Below are positions 7,101-14,377 of a stretch of 18,650 nucleotides of DNA, piece by piece. The stretch is taken from contig JAEYXQ010000028.1 in the NCBI GenBank assembly GCA_023431205.1, positions 1 through 18,650 on the forward strand, written 5' to 3'. The notes below the pieces were generated by a model. It was not told where the DNA came from. It worked only from the letters and a program-made list of their open reading frames with translations, and ran no database searches. This DNA is from Pseudomonadota bacterium. GTDB lineage: Bacteria > Pseudomonadota > Alphaproteobacteria > Rhizobiales > Devosiaceae. Numbering within the stretch: the first letter of the stretch is position 1; each line of letters opens with the position of its first letter. The position numbers and the translations under genes are program-made.

Positions 7101-8663
7101 TCAGAGGCCCGGCGCCTTCCACATCGAGGTGGTAACCCCCTCGTCGACCAGCGCCAGCTGCGCGCGATAGGCCTTTGCCCAACGTTCGCCGGCCTCGTCG
7201 TAAAGCGGCTTCAATGCGGGGTCCGGCTCGAACCGGGCCTCCCAGGTGACCCACGCCTCCGCCGATTCCTCGAAGTCGGCAAAGGTGCCAGCCCCGATTG
7301 CAGCGGCGGCGGCGCAACCGAGAGCCGTTGCTTCCTTCACCTTCGGCGTCACCACCGGAACACCGGTGACCGTTGCGAGGAGCTGCGCCCAGTGCGTCGA
7401 CTTTGCCGCTCCAGCCGCAAACACGATCTGCTCGGGCCGGGTGCGGCTGAGGCCGAAGATCGCCTCGAGGTTGCGCGCCGAGACAATGGCCGCATTCTCC
7501 TGCAGGGCACGGAAGATGGCAGCCTTGCCGGATTTTTCGGCATCGATCGACAGGTTCAGCAGCGAAGGCGCCGCGTGATACCAGCGCCCATAATGCATGA
7601 CGTCCGAGAGGATGGGAATGATGCCATGCGCGCCCGGTGGCACCGACTGCGACAGCTGTTCCAGCAGCGTATAGGCGTCGGTTCCCGTCTCGGCGGCGCG
7701 CGCCATTTCACGCTGGCCGAAAGCGTCGCGGAACCAGCGCATCGCCGCGCCGACAAAGAAACTGATCGCCTCGGCCTGGTTGAGGCCCGGCACCACGTGC
7801 GGATTGAGCCGCAGGTTCATGTCGGCGTCGACGATGTCCTGCGGGACGTTGACGATCTGCTGCCAGAAGGTGCCGCCCAAGACGGCACATTGACCGCTGC
7901 GGACAAGACCGAGCCCCGCCGTCCCGATCTGGCAGTCGCCGCCGCCGACCACAACCGGCGTGCCGGCGCGCAACCCCGTGGCTGCGCTCGCCGTGGCGGT
8001 CACCTGTCCGACCATCTGGCCGGGTTCGAGAACGGGTGGCAGGATGGATGAACTCAGGCCCACTTTCTCCAGCTGGCCGGGCAGCCACTGGCGCTCGACC
8101 AGCGACAGGAGGCCGGTCGTGCCGCCGTTCGAAGGCTCGGAGACGATTTCGCCGGAAAGCTCTGCGAGGATCCAGTCCGAGATCAGCGAGACCTTCGAGA
8201 CACGCTCGAACACCTGGGGCAGATTCTCCTTGAGCCAGAGCAGGCGCGGCAATGCCCCGAGCGCGAAGGTTTGCCCGCTGAGCCCGTAGAGCTCACGCTC
8301 AAGATCGGGCCGTTCGGTCTGGAGGCGACGCACCTGCTCGACGGAGCGGCTGTCGACATTGGCACAGCCCCAGATCGCCTTGCCGGCGCTGTCATAGGCG
8401 ACGATGGCTTCGCGCATGCTGGTAGCGCTGACCGCAGCGATGTCGCGCGGGTTGACGCCAGCCTCGGCGATGACGTTGCGAATGCAGCGGCACAGCAGCG
8501 CCCAGTTGCCCTCCAGGTCGAAATCCATGGAGCCTTCGAACCGCGGGTCCGGCTGGTGCCACCATTCCCCCTGCGAGACGGCCTTCTGAACCCCAAGATC
8601 GTCGAACAGGACAGCGCGGCCGCTGCCGGTACCGGCGTCGATGGCTAGAAAATAGCGTGGCAT
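7101..8663 (-). CDS. lsrK: LsrK: autoinducer-2 kinase (FGGY family)
   Basis: This 520-residue cytosolic kinase phosphorylates imported AI-2 (DPD) at C5, trapping it and making the inducer that releases LsrR. The FGGY N-terminal nucleotide loop DAGTGSGRAV is at residues 9-18. LsrK-typical features follow: GSMDFDLEGNW, AVSATSMREAIVAYD, WGCANVDSR, VVVGGGDCQIGTAGLG, GGTFWQQIVN, RWFRDAFG and the exact-style C-terminus TTSMWKAPGL, which nearly equals the E. coli ending. I chose ATG at 8663, seven bases after GGAGG. A GTG one codon earlier (8666) is also possible. The ATG overlaps the lsrR stop, so the pair is translationally coupled. No truncation or unusual residue is apparent. Confidence 0.95.
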   Translation of the reverse strand: MPRYFLAIDAGTGSGRAVLFDDLGVQKAVSQGEWWHQPDPRFEGSMDFDLEGNWALLCRCIRNVIAEAGVNPRDIAAVSATSMREAIVAYDSAGKAIWGCANVDSRSVEQVRRLQTERPDLERELYGLSGQTFALGALPRLLWLKENLPQVFERVSKVSLISDWILAELSGEIVSEPSNGGTTGLLSLVERQWLPGQLEKVGLSSSILPPVLEPGQMVGQVTATASAATGLRAGTPVVVGGGDCQIGTAGLGLVRSGQCAVLGGTFWQQIVNVPQDIVDADMNLRLNPHVVPGLNQAEAISFFVGAAMRWFRDAFGQREMARAAETGTDAYTLLEQLSQSVPPGAHGIIPILSDVMHYGRWYHAAPSLLNLSIDAEKSGKAAIFRALQENAAIVSARNLEAIFGLSRTRPEQIVFAAGAAKSTHWAQLLATVTGVPVVTPKVKEATALGCAAAAAIGAGTFADFEESAEAWVTWEARFEPDPALKPLYDEAGERWAKAYRAQLALVDEGVTTSMWKAPGL

Positions 8664-9607
8664 CACGCCCCCTCCGCAGTTTCAAGCAAGGATCGTGCAG
8701 TATCCTCGTCGGTGATCAGGATGGACGCGAACCTGCCCAGCAGGGCGGCACGGATCGCCGGCACCTTGCCCGGACCGCCAGCCGCGGCGACGACCTTCTG
8801 TGACTTGGCGAGCGCTTCGAGCTTCACCCCGATGACCCGATCGTGGAACGGCAGGTTCAGCACCTGGCCGCTCTCGTCGAAGAACCGGCACAGAATGTCG
8901 CCGACGGCGCCCTTGCGGCGGAACGGCTCGATCTCCGAGGGCGACACATAGCCGGACCGCACCACGGTCGAGCTCTGCGACAGCTCGCCGATGCCGACCA
9001 GCTGGTAGCTGGCGTCGAGCGCCATCTCGAGGAGATTGGTGACGGCAGGCTCGGTCGAAAGGGCGGTGGCTACGGCTGGGTCGCGCACGACAAGGGGCGC
9101 CGGCACGAGGTGGACAGTGCTGCCCCAGTGCGCGGCGCGCATGCCGTCCACATAAGTCCCGACACCGCCGGTCATGCTGACGAGGCCGACATTGCGCTCG
9201 TTGGCCACATGCCCGAGGCGCTGGATGGCGCTGCTGACGGTGGCGCCCCAGCCGGCTGCGAGCAGGTCGCCCTGACGCAGCCGCTGCATCAGGTACTGCG
9301 CTGCAGCCTGCCCGAGGCGCTCGCTCTCGGCACCACCCGACAGGGCTGGAACGACACAGGCATCGGCGAGGCCGTAGTGCCGCCGCAGCCCATCTTCCAG
9401 CATCAGGCAGCCCTGGTAGCGGGAGTTGATCTTGACGTCGATGACGCCGGTTCGGCGGCCCTGCTCCAGGAGGCGCGACACCTTGATCCGGTTGAGGTTC
9501 AGCCGGTCCCCGATCTCGTTCTGGGTGAGCCCGTCATGGTAGTAGTACCAGGCGACGCGGGCCAACACTTCCTCTTCGCTGTCAGCTTCGGACTGCTGAT
9601 CGTTCAC
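8663..9607 (-). CDS. lsrR: LsrR: SorC/DeoR-type repressor of the AI-2 operon
   Basis: This 314-residue transcription factor in enterics represses lsr genes until phospho-AI-2 binds. An N-terminal helix-turn-helix (about 15-50) contains ARVAWYYYHDGLTQNEIGDR and RIKVSRLLEQG, very close to E. coli LsrR. The rest is a sugar-binding SorC-type effector domain with MTGGVGTYVDG, VGIGELSQSS, RSGYVSPSE, RKGAVGDILCRFFD and the C-terminal AGGPGKVPAIRAAL. The start is GTG at 9607, three bases after a strong AGAGGAGGGG Shine-Dalgarno sequence. It is transcribed divergently from lsrA across a 174-bp region holding two matched candidate operators, one lying within its own predicted promoter, which implies autorepression. 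Confidence 0.94.
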   Translation of the reverse strand: MNDQQSEADSEEEVLARVAWYYYHDGLTQNEIGDRLNLNRIKVSRLLEQGRRTGVIDVKINSRYQGCLMLEDGLRRHYGLADACVVPALSGGAESERLGQAAAQYLMQRLRQGDLLAAGWGATVSSAIQRLGHVANERNVGLVSMTGGVGTYVDGMRAAHWGSTVHLVPAPLVVRDPAVATALSTEPAVTNLLEMALDASYQLVGIGELSQSSTVVRSGYVSPSEIEPFRRKGAVGDILCRFFDESGQVLNLPFHDRVIGVKLEALAKSQKVVAAAGGPGKVPAIRAALLGRFASILITDEDTARSLLETAEGA

Positions 9608-9641
9608 CGGCCCCTCCTCTGATCACATGCAATCTTTCAGC

Positions 9642-9653
9642 TACAAATGTTCG
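9642..9653 (-). promoter_or_regulatory. Candidate LsrR operator 1 inside the lsrR promoter
   Basis: On the minus strand this reads GCGAACATTTGTAG, a GAACA-WW-TGTA site. It sits between a minus-strand -35 TTGACG (9654-9659) and a weak -10 AAGATT 17 bp further on, so binding here should block lsrR transcription. The matching sequence near lsrA (9726-9736) is the main support. Binding by LsrR is inferred. Confidence 0.55.
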
Positions 9654-9683
9654 CGTCAAGCGCGTTCATACAGCCGCTCAGAG

Positions 9684-9696
9684 GGCCATCATGGCC
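9684..9696. promoter_or_regulatory. GGCCAT-C-ATGGCC palindrome midway between the two operator candidates
   Basis: A perfect 13-bp odd palindrome is centred at 9690; the midpoint between the two GAACA-WW-TGTA sites is 9689. It may bind a second regulator or sit at the apex of a repression loop. The near-exact central position is observed; the role is unknown. Confidence 0.4.
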
Positions 9697-9725
9697 TGAA
9701 TTGCACCTGCAGCAGCCAACCATGT

Positions 9726-9753
9726 GAACAAATGTATTGACGCTGCGCATTTG
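9726..9753 (+). promoter_or_regulatory. Candidate LsrR operator 2 and lsrA promoter region
   Basis: GAACAAATGTA (9726-9736) matches the site before lsrR in inverted orientation, 85 bp centre to centre (about eight helical turns). It abuts TTGACG (9737-9742), a candidate -35. The CAAATG inside it is also repeated as CATTTG at 9748-9753, giving an inverted pair around TTGACG. TATGAT (9755-9760) resembles a -10 but is only 12 bp from TTGACG, so the exact promoter is unresolved. Confidence 0.5.
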
Positions 9754-9781
9754 ATATGATGGCTTGATGGAAAGGAGGACG

Positions 9782-11275
9782 ATGTCCATGGACAGCGCTG
9801 CGCGCCCGCTCATCGACGTACGCGACGTCTGGAAACGCTATGGCGCTGCCGCCGTGCTGAAGGGCGTGTCGATCTCGCTGCGCCCTGGACAGATCCATGC
9901 CCTTCTCGGGGGCAACGGCGCCGGCAAGTCCACCCTCATGAAGATCATCGCCGGCCTGGTCGCCCCCAATCAGGGCACCATCACAGTCGATGGCACGGTG
10001 ATGGACCGCCCCTCCGCCGCCAGGGCGCAGCGGCTCGGCATCTACCTTGTCCCGCAGGAAGCCCACATCTTCGGCAACCAGACCGTGCTGCAGAACATCT
10101 GCATGGGTCTCGAGCGGTCGCCGGCGCAGTTGCGCCCCCGGGTGGAAAGCCTGCTCGGGCAGCTCGAGGTGAAGCTCGACCTCGACTCCCAGGCGGCCAC
10201 GCTGGAAGTGGCCGACCGTCAGATCGTCGAGATCCTGCGCGGGCTGATCCGCAACTCCAGGATCCTCATCCTCGACGAGCCAACATCGGCGCTGACGCCG
10301 CACGAAGTTGCGGCCCTGTTCAAGCGGATGCGCGATCTGGCGCGCGAGCGGGTCGGCATCTTCTTCATCTCCCACAAGCTGCGGGAAATCCGCGAGATCT
10401 GCGACGACATCTCGGTGCTGCGCGACGGCGCAACAGTGTTGAGCGGCCCACTGGCCGACTACACCGACAGCGAGATCGTGGCGGCCATGACCCGAACCTC
10501 GCAGGCCGTGACTGCTCCGGCGCCTTTTGCCCGGTCGGGCACCGAAGAGGTGCGGCTGCAGCTCAGCGACTTGTCCGGAGAAGGCTTCCAGCGCGTCTCC
10601 TTTTCCATTCGGGCGGGCGAGATCGTTGGCCTCGCTGGTGTGGTCGGCGCTGGTCGCACCGAACTGGCCGAGACCATTTTCGGCCTTCGACCCGTGCATG
10701 GCGGCTCGGTAGCGCTCGACGGCGCCGAGCTGTCGCAGCCCTCGCCGCGCCGATGCATCGACCGGGGCCTTGTCTACCTGCCGGAGGACCGCCAGCAATA
10801 TGGGCTGTTCCTCGATGCGCCCCTTTACTGGAATGCCTCGTCCTACATCATGCACCGGCTGCCCTTCCTGCTCCGACCGTCCCGCGAACGCGACGTATTC
10901 GGCAAGTTCCGCGAGGCCATGGGCATCAAGTGCGAGGGCCCGGGACAATCTGCCGGGCGCCTTTCGGGCGGCAACCAGCAGAAGGTGCTGCTGGCCAAGT
11001 GCCTTGCGGCCAAGCCTCGGGTGCTCATCCTCGACGAGCCGACGCGCGGCGTGGACGTGGCAGCCCGCAACGACATCTATGCCATCATCCGCAATCTCGC
11101 CCGCGAAGGTGTCGCGGTGCTGCTGATCTCCTCCGATTTCGACGAAGTGGTGCAGCTCTCCGACCGTATCCTGGTCATGGCTTTCGGCAGTCTCGCCGGC
11201 GAACTGCCTGGCGGTTCTCCGGTCGAAGCCATCGGGCAACTGGCCTTCGGCGTTCAGGAGGCCAGCCTTGTTTGA
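9782..11275 (+). CDS. lsrA: LsrA: AI-2 ABC importer, fused double ATPase
   Basis: This 497-residue cytoplasmic ATPase has two nucleotide-binding domains in tandem, as in RbsA/LsrA (CUT2). Domain 1 has Walker A GGNGAGKST (43-51) and Walker B ILILDEPTSALTP, but its signature is degenerate (VADRQIVEILRGL in place of LSGGQ), as in LsrA homologues I know. Domain 2 has a degenerate P-loop (GVVGAGRTE, about 288) but an intact LSGGNQQKV (from 394) and LILDEPTRGVDV. The best starts are the ATG at 9782 (three bases after AAAGGAGG) or ATG 9788 (nine bases after it); in-frame TTG 9764 and ATG 9767 lie upstream of that site. It is the first gene of lsrACDB and overlaps lsrC by eight bases. Confidence 0.94.
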   Translation: MSMDSAARPLIDVRDVWKRYGAAAVLKGVSISLRPGQIHALLGGNGAGKSTLMKIIAGLVAPNQGTITVDGTVMDRPSAARAQRLGIYLVPQEAHIFGNQTVLQNICMGLERSPAQLRPRVESLLGQLEVKLDLDSQAATLEVADRQIVEILRGLIRNSRILILDEPTSALTPHEVAALFKRMRDLARERVGIFFISHKLREIREICDDISVLRDGATVLSGPLADYTDSEIVAAMTRTSQAVTAPAPFARSGTEEVRLQLSDLSGEGFQRVSFSIRAGEIVGLAGVVGAGRTELAETIFGLRPVHGGSVALDGAELSQPSPRRCIDRGLVYLPEDRQQYGLFLDAPLYWNASSYIMHRLPFLLRPSRERDVFGKFREAMGIKCEGPGQSAGRLSGGNQQKVLLAKCLAAKPRVLILDEPTRGVDVAARNDIYAIIRNLAREGVAVLLISSDFDEVVQLSDRILVMAFGSLAGELPGGSPVEAIGQLAFGVQEASLV

Positions 11276-12281
11276 GTTCTTCGCCCGCAACCGTATCGCC
11301 ACGCTCCTGATCATCACGGCTGCCATCTTCCTCGTGGTGGGTATCGCCGCGCCGGGCTTCCTCTCGGCGAAAACGGTTTCGGTGGTTGTCGCCAACAGCC
11401 TCGTGCTGCTCTTGGTGTCGGCCGGGACCATGCTGGTGATCATCACCCGCAACATCGATGTATCGAGCGGCTCCGTGCTGGGATTGTCGGCGGCAGTGCT
11501 GGGCCTTGCCCTTACGGCCGGGATGGCACTGCCCATCGCGATCGCCCTGTGCGTGGCGACCGGTGCGCTGGCCGGGGCCGTGAACGGCGTGCTGGTCGCC
11601 GGCTTCCGGGTGCCGTCCATCGTCGCGACACTCGGAACGCTGGGGCTGTTCCGCGGGCTGATGCTGACCATGACCGGAGGGCGCTGGATCGAGGCGCTGC
11701 CGCAAAGCGTCAAGGCGCTGGCGGGCAATTTCGGGTGGGGCGGATCGGTGCTGACGCTGCTGGTCCTCGCGGTCTTTGCGCTGCTCTGGTTCTTCCTGCG
11801 GCACACCCGGCCCGGCGGCTTCCTTTTTGCCGTGGGTGACAACCGCGAGGCAGCACGTCACCTGGGCATTCCCGTCCGTACCATCGAATTCCTCGCTTTC
11901 GTCGCCGCAGGCATCTGTGCCGCGCTCGCCGGCATCGTCTTTGCCGCCCAGATCGGCTTCATCCCCAACCAGGCCGGCAGCGGCATCGAACTCAAGGCCA
12001 TCGCCGCCAACGTGCTCGGCGGCGTTAGCCTCCTGGGGGGCGTCGGCTCGGCGGTCGGCGTTTTCGTGGCCGTCATCTTCCTCACCGCCATCGACAGCGC
12101 ACTCGTCTTCCTGCGCATCCCCGCCTTCTGGAACGACTTCATCGCCGGCGCCATCCTGCTGCTCGTGATCTTCGTCGATGGCCGTGTCCGGATGGCCGTC
12201 AATGCCCGCATCCGCGCCAAGCGCTACGCCAGCACCCATCACGCGGCGACGCCGTCGACCAGCACGGAGTCCCCGAAATGA
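11268..12281 (+). CDS. lsrC: LsrC: AI-2 ABC importer permease
   Basis: This 337-residue inner-membrane permease of the CUT2 (RbsC-like) family is one half of the AI-2 channel with LsrD. It has eight to ten hydrophobic helices and the family core VIITRNIDVSSGSVLGLSAA (residues about 60-80), NGVLVAGFRVPSIVATLGTL, and GVSLLGGVGSAVGVF. The start is an unusual TTG at 11268, but it is preceded at ideal spacing by AGGAGG (11256-11261) and lies inside the end of lsrA. That overlap makes translation coupled. It ends in an ATGA overlap with lsrD. The C-terminal tail (about 305-337) is polar, with HHAATPSTSTESPK. Confidence 0.93.
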   Translation: MFEFFARNRIATLLIITAAIFLVVGIAAPGFLSAKTVSVVVANSLVLLLVSAGTMLVIITRNIDVSSGSVLGLSAAVLGLALTAGMALPIAIALCVATGALAGAVNGVLVAGFRVPSIVATLGTLGLFRGLMLTMTGGRWIEALPQSVKALAGNFGWGGSVLTLLVLAVFALLWFFLRHTRPGGFLFAVGDNREAARHLGIPVRTIEFLAFVAAGICAALAGIVFAAQIGFIPNQAGSGIELKAIAANVLGGVSLLGGVGSAVGVFVAVIFLTAIDSALVFLRIPAFWNDFIAGAILLLVIFVDGRVRMAVNARIRAKRYASTHHAATPSTSTESPK

Positions 12282-13300
12282 AGCGCTTCTTCTCCAGCTG
12301 GGAAGTCGTCCTGGTGCTGGTGCTCATCGTCGAGTTGGCCGTCTTCGGAATCATCAACCCGCGGTTCCTCAACCCGGCCAACCTCATCTACGGCACCTCC
12401 GACTTCGTCCATATCGGCATCCTCGCGCTGCCGCTGACCCTGGTGATCATCAGCGGCGGCATCGACGTCTCGTTCGCCTCGCTGGTGGGCCTGTGCGCCA
12501 TCGTCTTTGGTGTCGCCAATTTCTTCGGCGTGCCGCTGCCGCTGTCGCTGGCGCTTGCCCTTGCCACCGGCGCCGCCGCCGGCGCGTTCAATGCGACCGT
12601 CATCCAGGTGTCGCGAATCCAGCCGCTCGTCGTCACGCTCGGCACCATGTACCTGTTCGGCGGCGCAGCAACCGTCCTGTCCGGCGCCGTGGGTGCCGGT
12701 GGCTACGAGGGCATCGGCAACTTCCCGGGCGAGTTCACCAGTTTCGGGTATCTCGAACTCTTCGGCCTGCCAGCCATGCTCTGGCTGTTCTCGGCACTGG
12801 CGGTGTTCTTCGTCGTCGCGCTGCATCTCACGCGGTTCGGACGCGGCGTCTACCTCGTCGGCCAGTCCGAAGATGCTTCCCGCTATTCGGGCATCGCGGT
12901 CGGCCGGGTGCAGTTTGCGACCTATGTGATGATGGGTCTCGGAGCCGCCACCGCCGGGCTGATGCTGTCGGCCTATTTCGGTTCGGCCCGGGTCGATCTA
13001 GGCACCACCGCCCTGTTGCCGGCGATCACGGTCGCAGTGCTGGGTGGCGCCTCGATCTATGGCGGCCAGGGCTCGGTTCTCGGCACCCTGATCGCGGTCT
13101 TCATCATCGGTTTCCTGCAGCAGGGTCTGCAGATGGCTGGCGTGTCCAGCCAGGTTTCCAGCGCTCTTTCGGGAGGCTTGCTGGTTGTCGTGGTCGCGCT
13201 GCGCCAGGGAGGCGCCTTGATGGCCAATTTCATCGCTGCGGGGAGAAGTGCCAAAACGGCAGCGCCGCAGCTCATCGTGGAGGAGAAGACTAGTGCTTAA
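12278..13300 (+). CDS. lsrD: LsrD: AI-2 ABC importer permease
   Basis: This 340-residue CUT2-type permease is the LsrC partner. It shows multiple membrane segments starting at residues 7-25 and the core LVIISGGIDVSFASLVGLCA (about 56-75), then NATVIQVSRIQPLVVTLGTM and AVLGGASIYGGQGSVLGTLI. The ATG at 12278 overlaps the lsrC stop. The last eight bases overlap lsrB, whose GTG start uses a ribosome site lying within lsrD. Identity as LsrD rather than another CUT2 permease rests on operon position beside unmistakable lsrB, lsrA and lsrK. Confidence 0.92.
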   Translation: MKRFFSSWEVVLVLVLIVELAVFGIINPRFLNPANLIYGTSDFVHIGILALPLTLVIISGGIDVSFASLVGLCAIVFGVANFFGVPLPLSLALALATGAAAGAFNATVIQVSRIQPLVVTLGTMYLFGGAATVLSGAVGAGGYEGIGNFPGEFTSFGYLELFGLPAMLWLFSALAVFFVVALHLTRFGRGVYLVGQSEDASRYSGIAVGRVQFATYVMMGLGAATAGLMLSAYFGSARVDLGTTALLPAITVAVLGGASIYGGQGSVLGTLIAVFIIGFLQQGLQMAGVSSQVSSALSGGLLVVVVALRQGGALMANFIAAGRSAKTAAPQLIVEEKTSA

Positions 13301-14312
13301 GACCCTAAGATCGATCGCAGTTGGCGCTACGGCCATGACCGCGATCCTGGGCGTGACCGCTGCCGGCGCGCAGGAGATCGCCTTTATCCCCAAGCTCGTC
13401 GGCGTGGGCTTCTTCACCAGCGGCGGCGCCGGTGCCACGGCTGCCGGCGAGGAACTGGGCGTCAACGTTACCTATGACGGCCCGACCGAACCGAGCGTGT
13501 CGGGACAGGTCCAGTTCATCAACAACTTCGTCAACCAGGGCTATGACGCGATCATCGTCTCGTCGGTGTCGCCGGACGGCCTTTGCCCCGCGCTCGAGCG
13601 GGCCAAGCAGCGCGATGTGCTGGTGATGACCTGGGACAGCGACGTCGACCCCGAGTGCCGCAGCTACTACATCAACCAGGGTACGCCCGAGCAGCTCGGC
13701 GGCATGCTGGTCGAGATGGCCGAGGTCGACGTGACCAAGGAGAACGCCAAGATCGCGTTCTTCTATTCGAGCCCGACGGTGACCGACCAGAACGCCTGGG
13801 TTGCGGCCGCCAAGGCCAAGATCGAGGCCGATCATCCCGGCTGGGAGATCGTCACCACCCAGTACGGCTACAATGATGCCCAGCAGTCGCTGCAGACCGC
13901 CGAGAGCATCCTGCAGGCCTATCCCGATCTTGACGCCATCCTTGCGCCCGACGCCAACGCCCTCCCGGCCGCAGCCCAGGCCGCCGAGAACCTCGGCCGC
14001 GAAGACGTGACCATCGTCGGCTTCTCGACGCCCAACGTGATGCGGCCCTATGTCGAGCGCGGCACCATCAAGCGCTTCGGCCTCTGGGACGTCACCGACC
14101 AGGGCGCCCTGTCGGTGCATGTTGCCGCCCACGTGCTCAAGGAAGGCCCGCTGAACGTCGGCGACAGCCTCGACGTGCCGGGCATCGGCACCATCACGGT
14201 CGAGCCGAACTCGGTGCAGGGCTACGACTACGAGGCAGAGGGCAACGGCATCATCCTGCTGCCCGAGCGCACCGTGTTCACGGCAGACAACATCAACGAC
14301 TTCGACTTCTGA
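13293..14312 (+). CDS. lsrB: LsrB: periplasmic autoinducer-2 binding protein
   Basis: This 339-residue receptor binds AI-2 (the R-THMF form in enterics) and delivers it to LsrACD. A signal peptide (1-26, ending TAAGAQ) precedes a mature start EIAFIPKLVGVGFFTSGG that is almost identical to E. coli LsrB. The six ligand-contact residues known from Salmonella LsrB (Lys35, Asp116, Asp166, Gln167, Pro220, Ala222) align with a shift of one: Lys34, Asp115, Asp165, Gln166, Pro219 and Ala221. They lie in IPK, TWDSD, TVTDQN and APDANA. I chose GTG at 13293, seven bases after GGAGGAG; the open frame upstream to 13248 would add a non-signal basic extension. A perfect 10-bp hairpin follows the stop. Confidence 0.97.
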   Translation: MLKTLRSIAVGATAMTAILGVTAAGAQEIAFIPKLVGVGFFTSGGAGATAAGEELGVNVTYDGPTEPSVSGQVQFINNFVNQGYDAIIVSSVSPDGLCPALERAKQRDVLVMTWDSDVDPECRSYYINQGTPEQLGGMLVEMAEVDVTKENAKIAFFYSSPTVTDQNAWVAAAKAKIEADHPGWEIVTTQYGYNDAQQSLQTAESILQAYPDLDAILAPDANALPAAAQAAENLGREDVTIVGFSTPNVMRPYVERGTIKRFGLWDVTDQGALSVHVAAHVLKEGPLNVGDSLDVPGIGTITVEPNSVQGYDYEAEGNGIILLPERTVFTADNINDFDF

Positions 14313-14332
14313 TCGGGTCCGACACAACGACA

Positions 14333-14360
14333 GGCCGCCCTCCTGCGAGGGCGGCCATTT
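14333..14360 (+). terminator. Hairpin terminator or attenuator after lsrB
   Basis: A perfect 10-bp stem, GGCCGCCCTC (14333-14342) with GAGGGCGGCC (14347-14356), has a CTGC loop and is followed by ATTT. The T tract is short, so it may be a partial terminator or an mRNA-protecting hairpin that lowers expression of the aldolase relative to LsrB. Confidence 0.7.
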
Positions 14361-14377
14361 CCATTGAGGGTACTTCC

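Noticed and set aside
9689..11842. A 717-codon minus-strand open frame across lsrA and lsrC
   Set aside because: It lies antisense to two unmistakable ABC transporter genes, has low-complexity, charge- and proline-rich composition, and shows no recognisable domain; long antisense frames are common in GC-rich DNA.
13248..13292. An earlier start for lsrB
   Set aside because: It would place a basic, non-signal extension before the signal peptide. GTG 13293 has a strong ribosome site at ideal spacing and gives the family's normal length.
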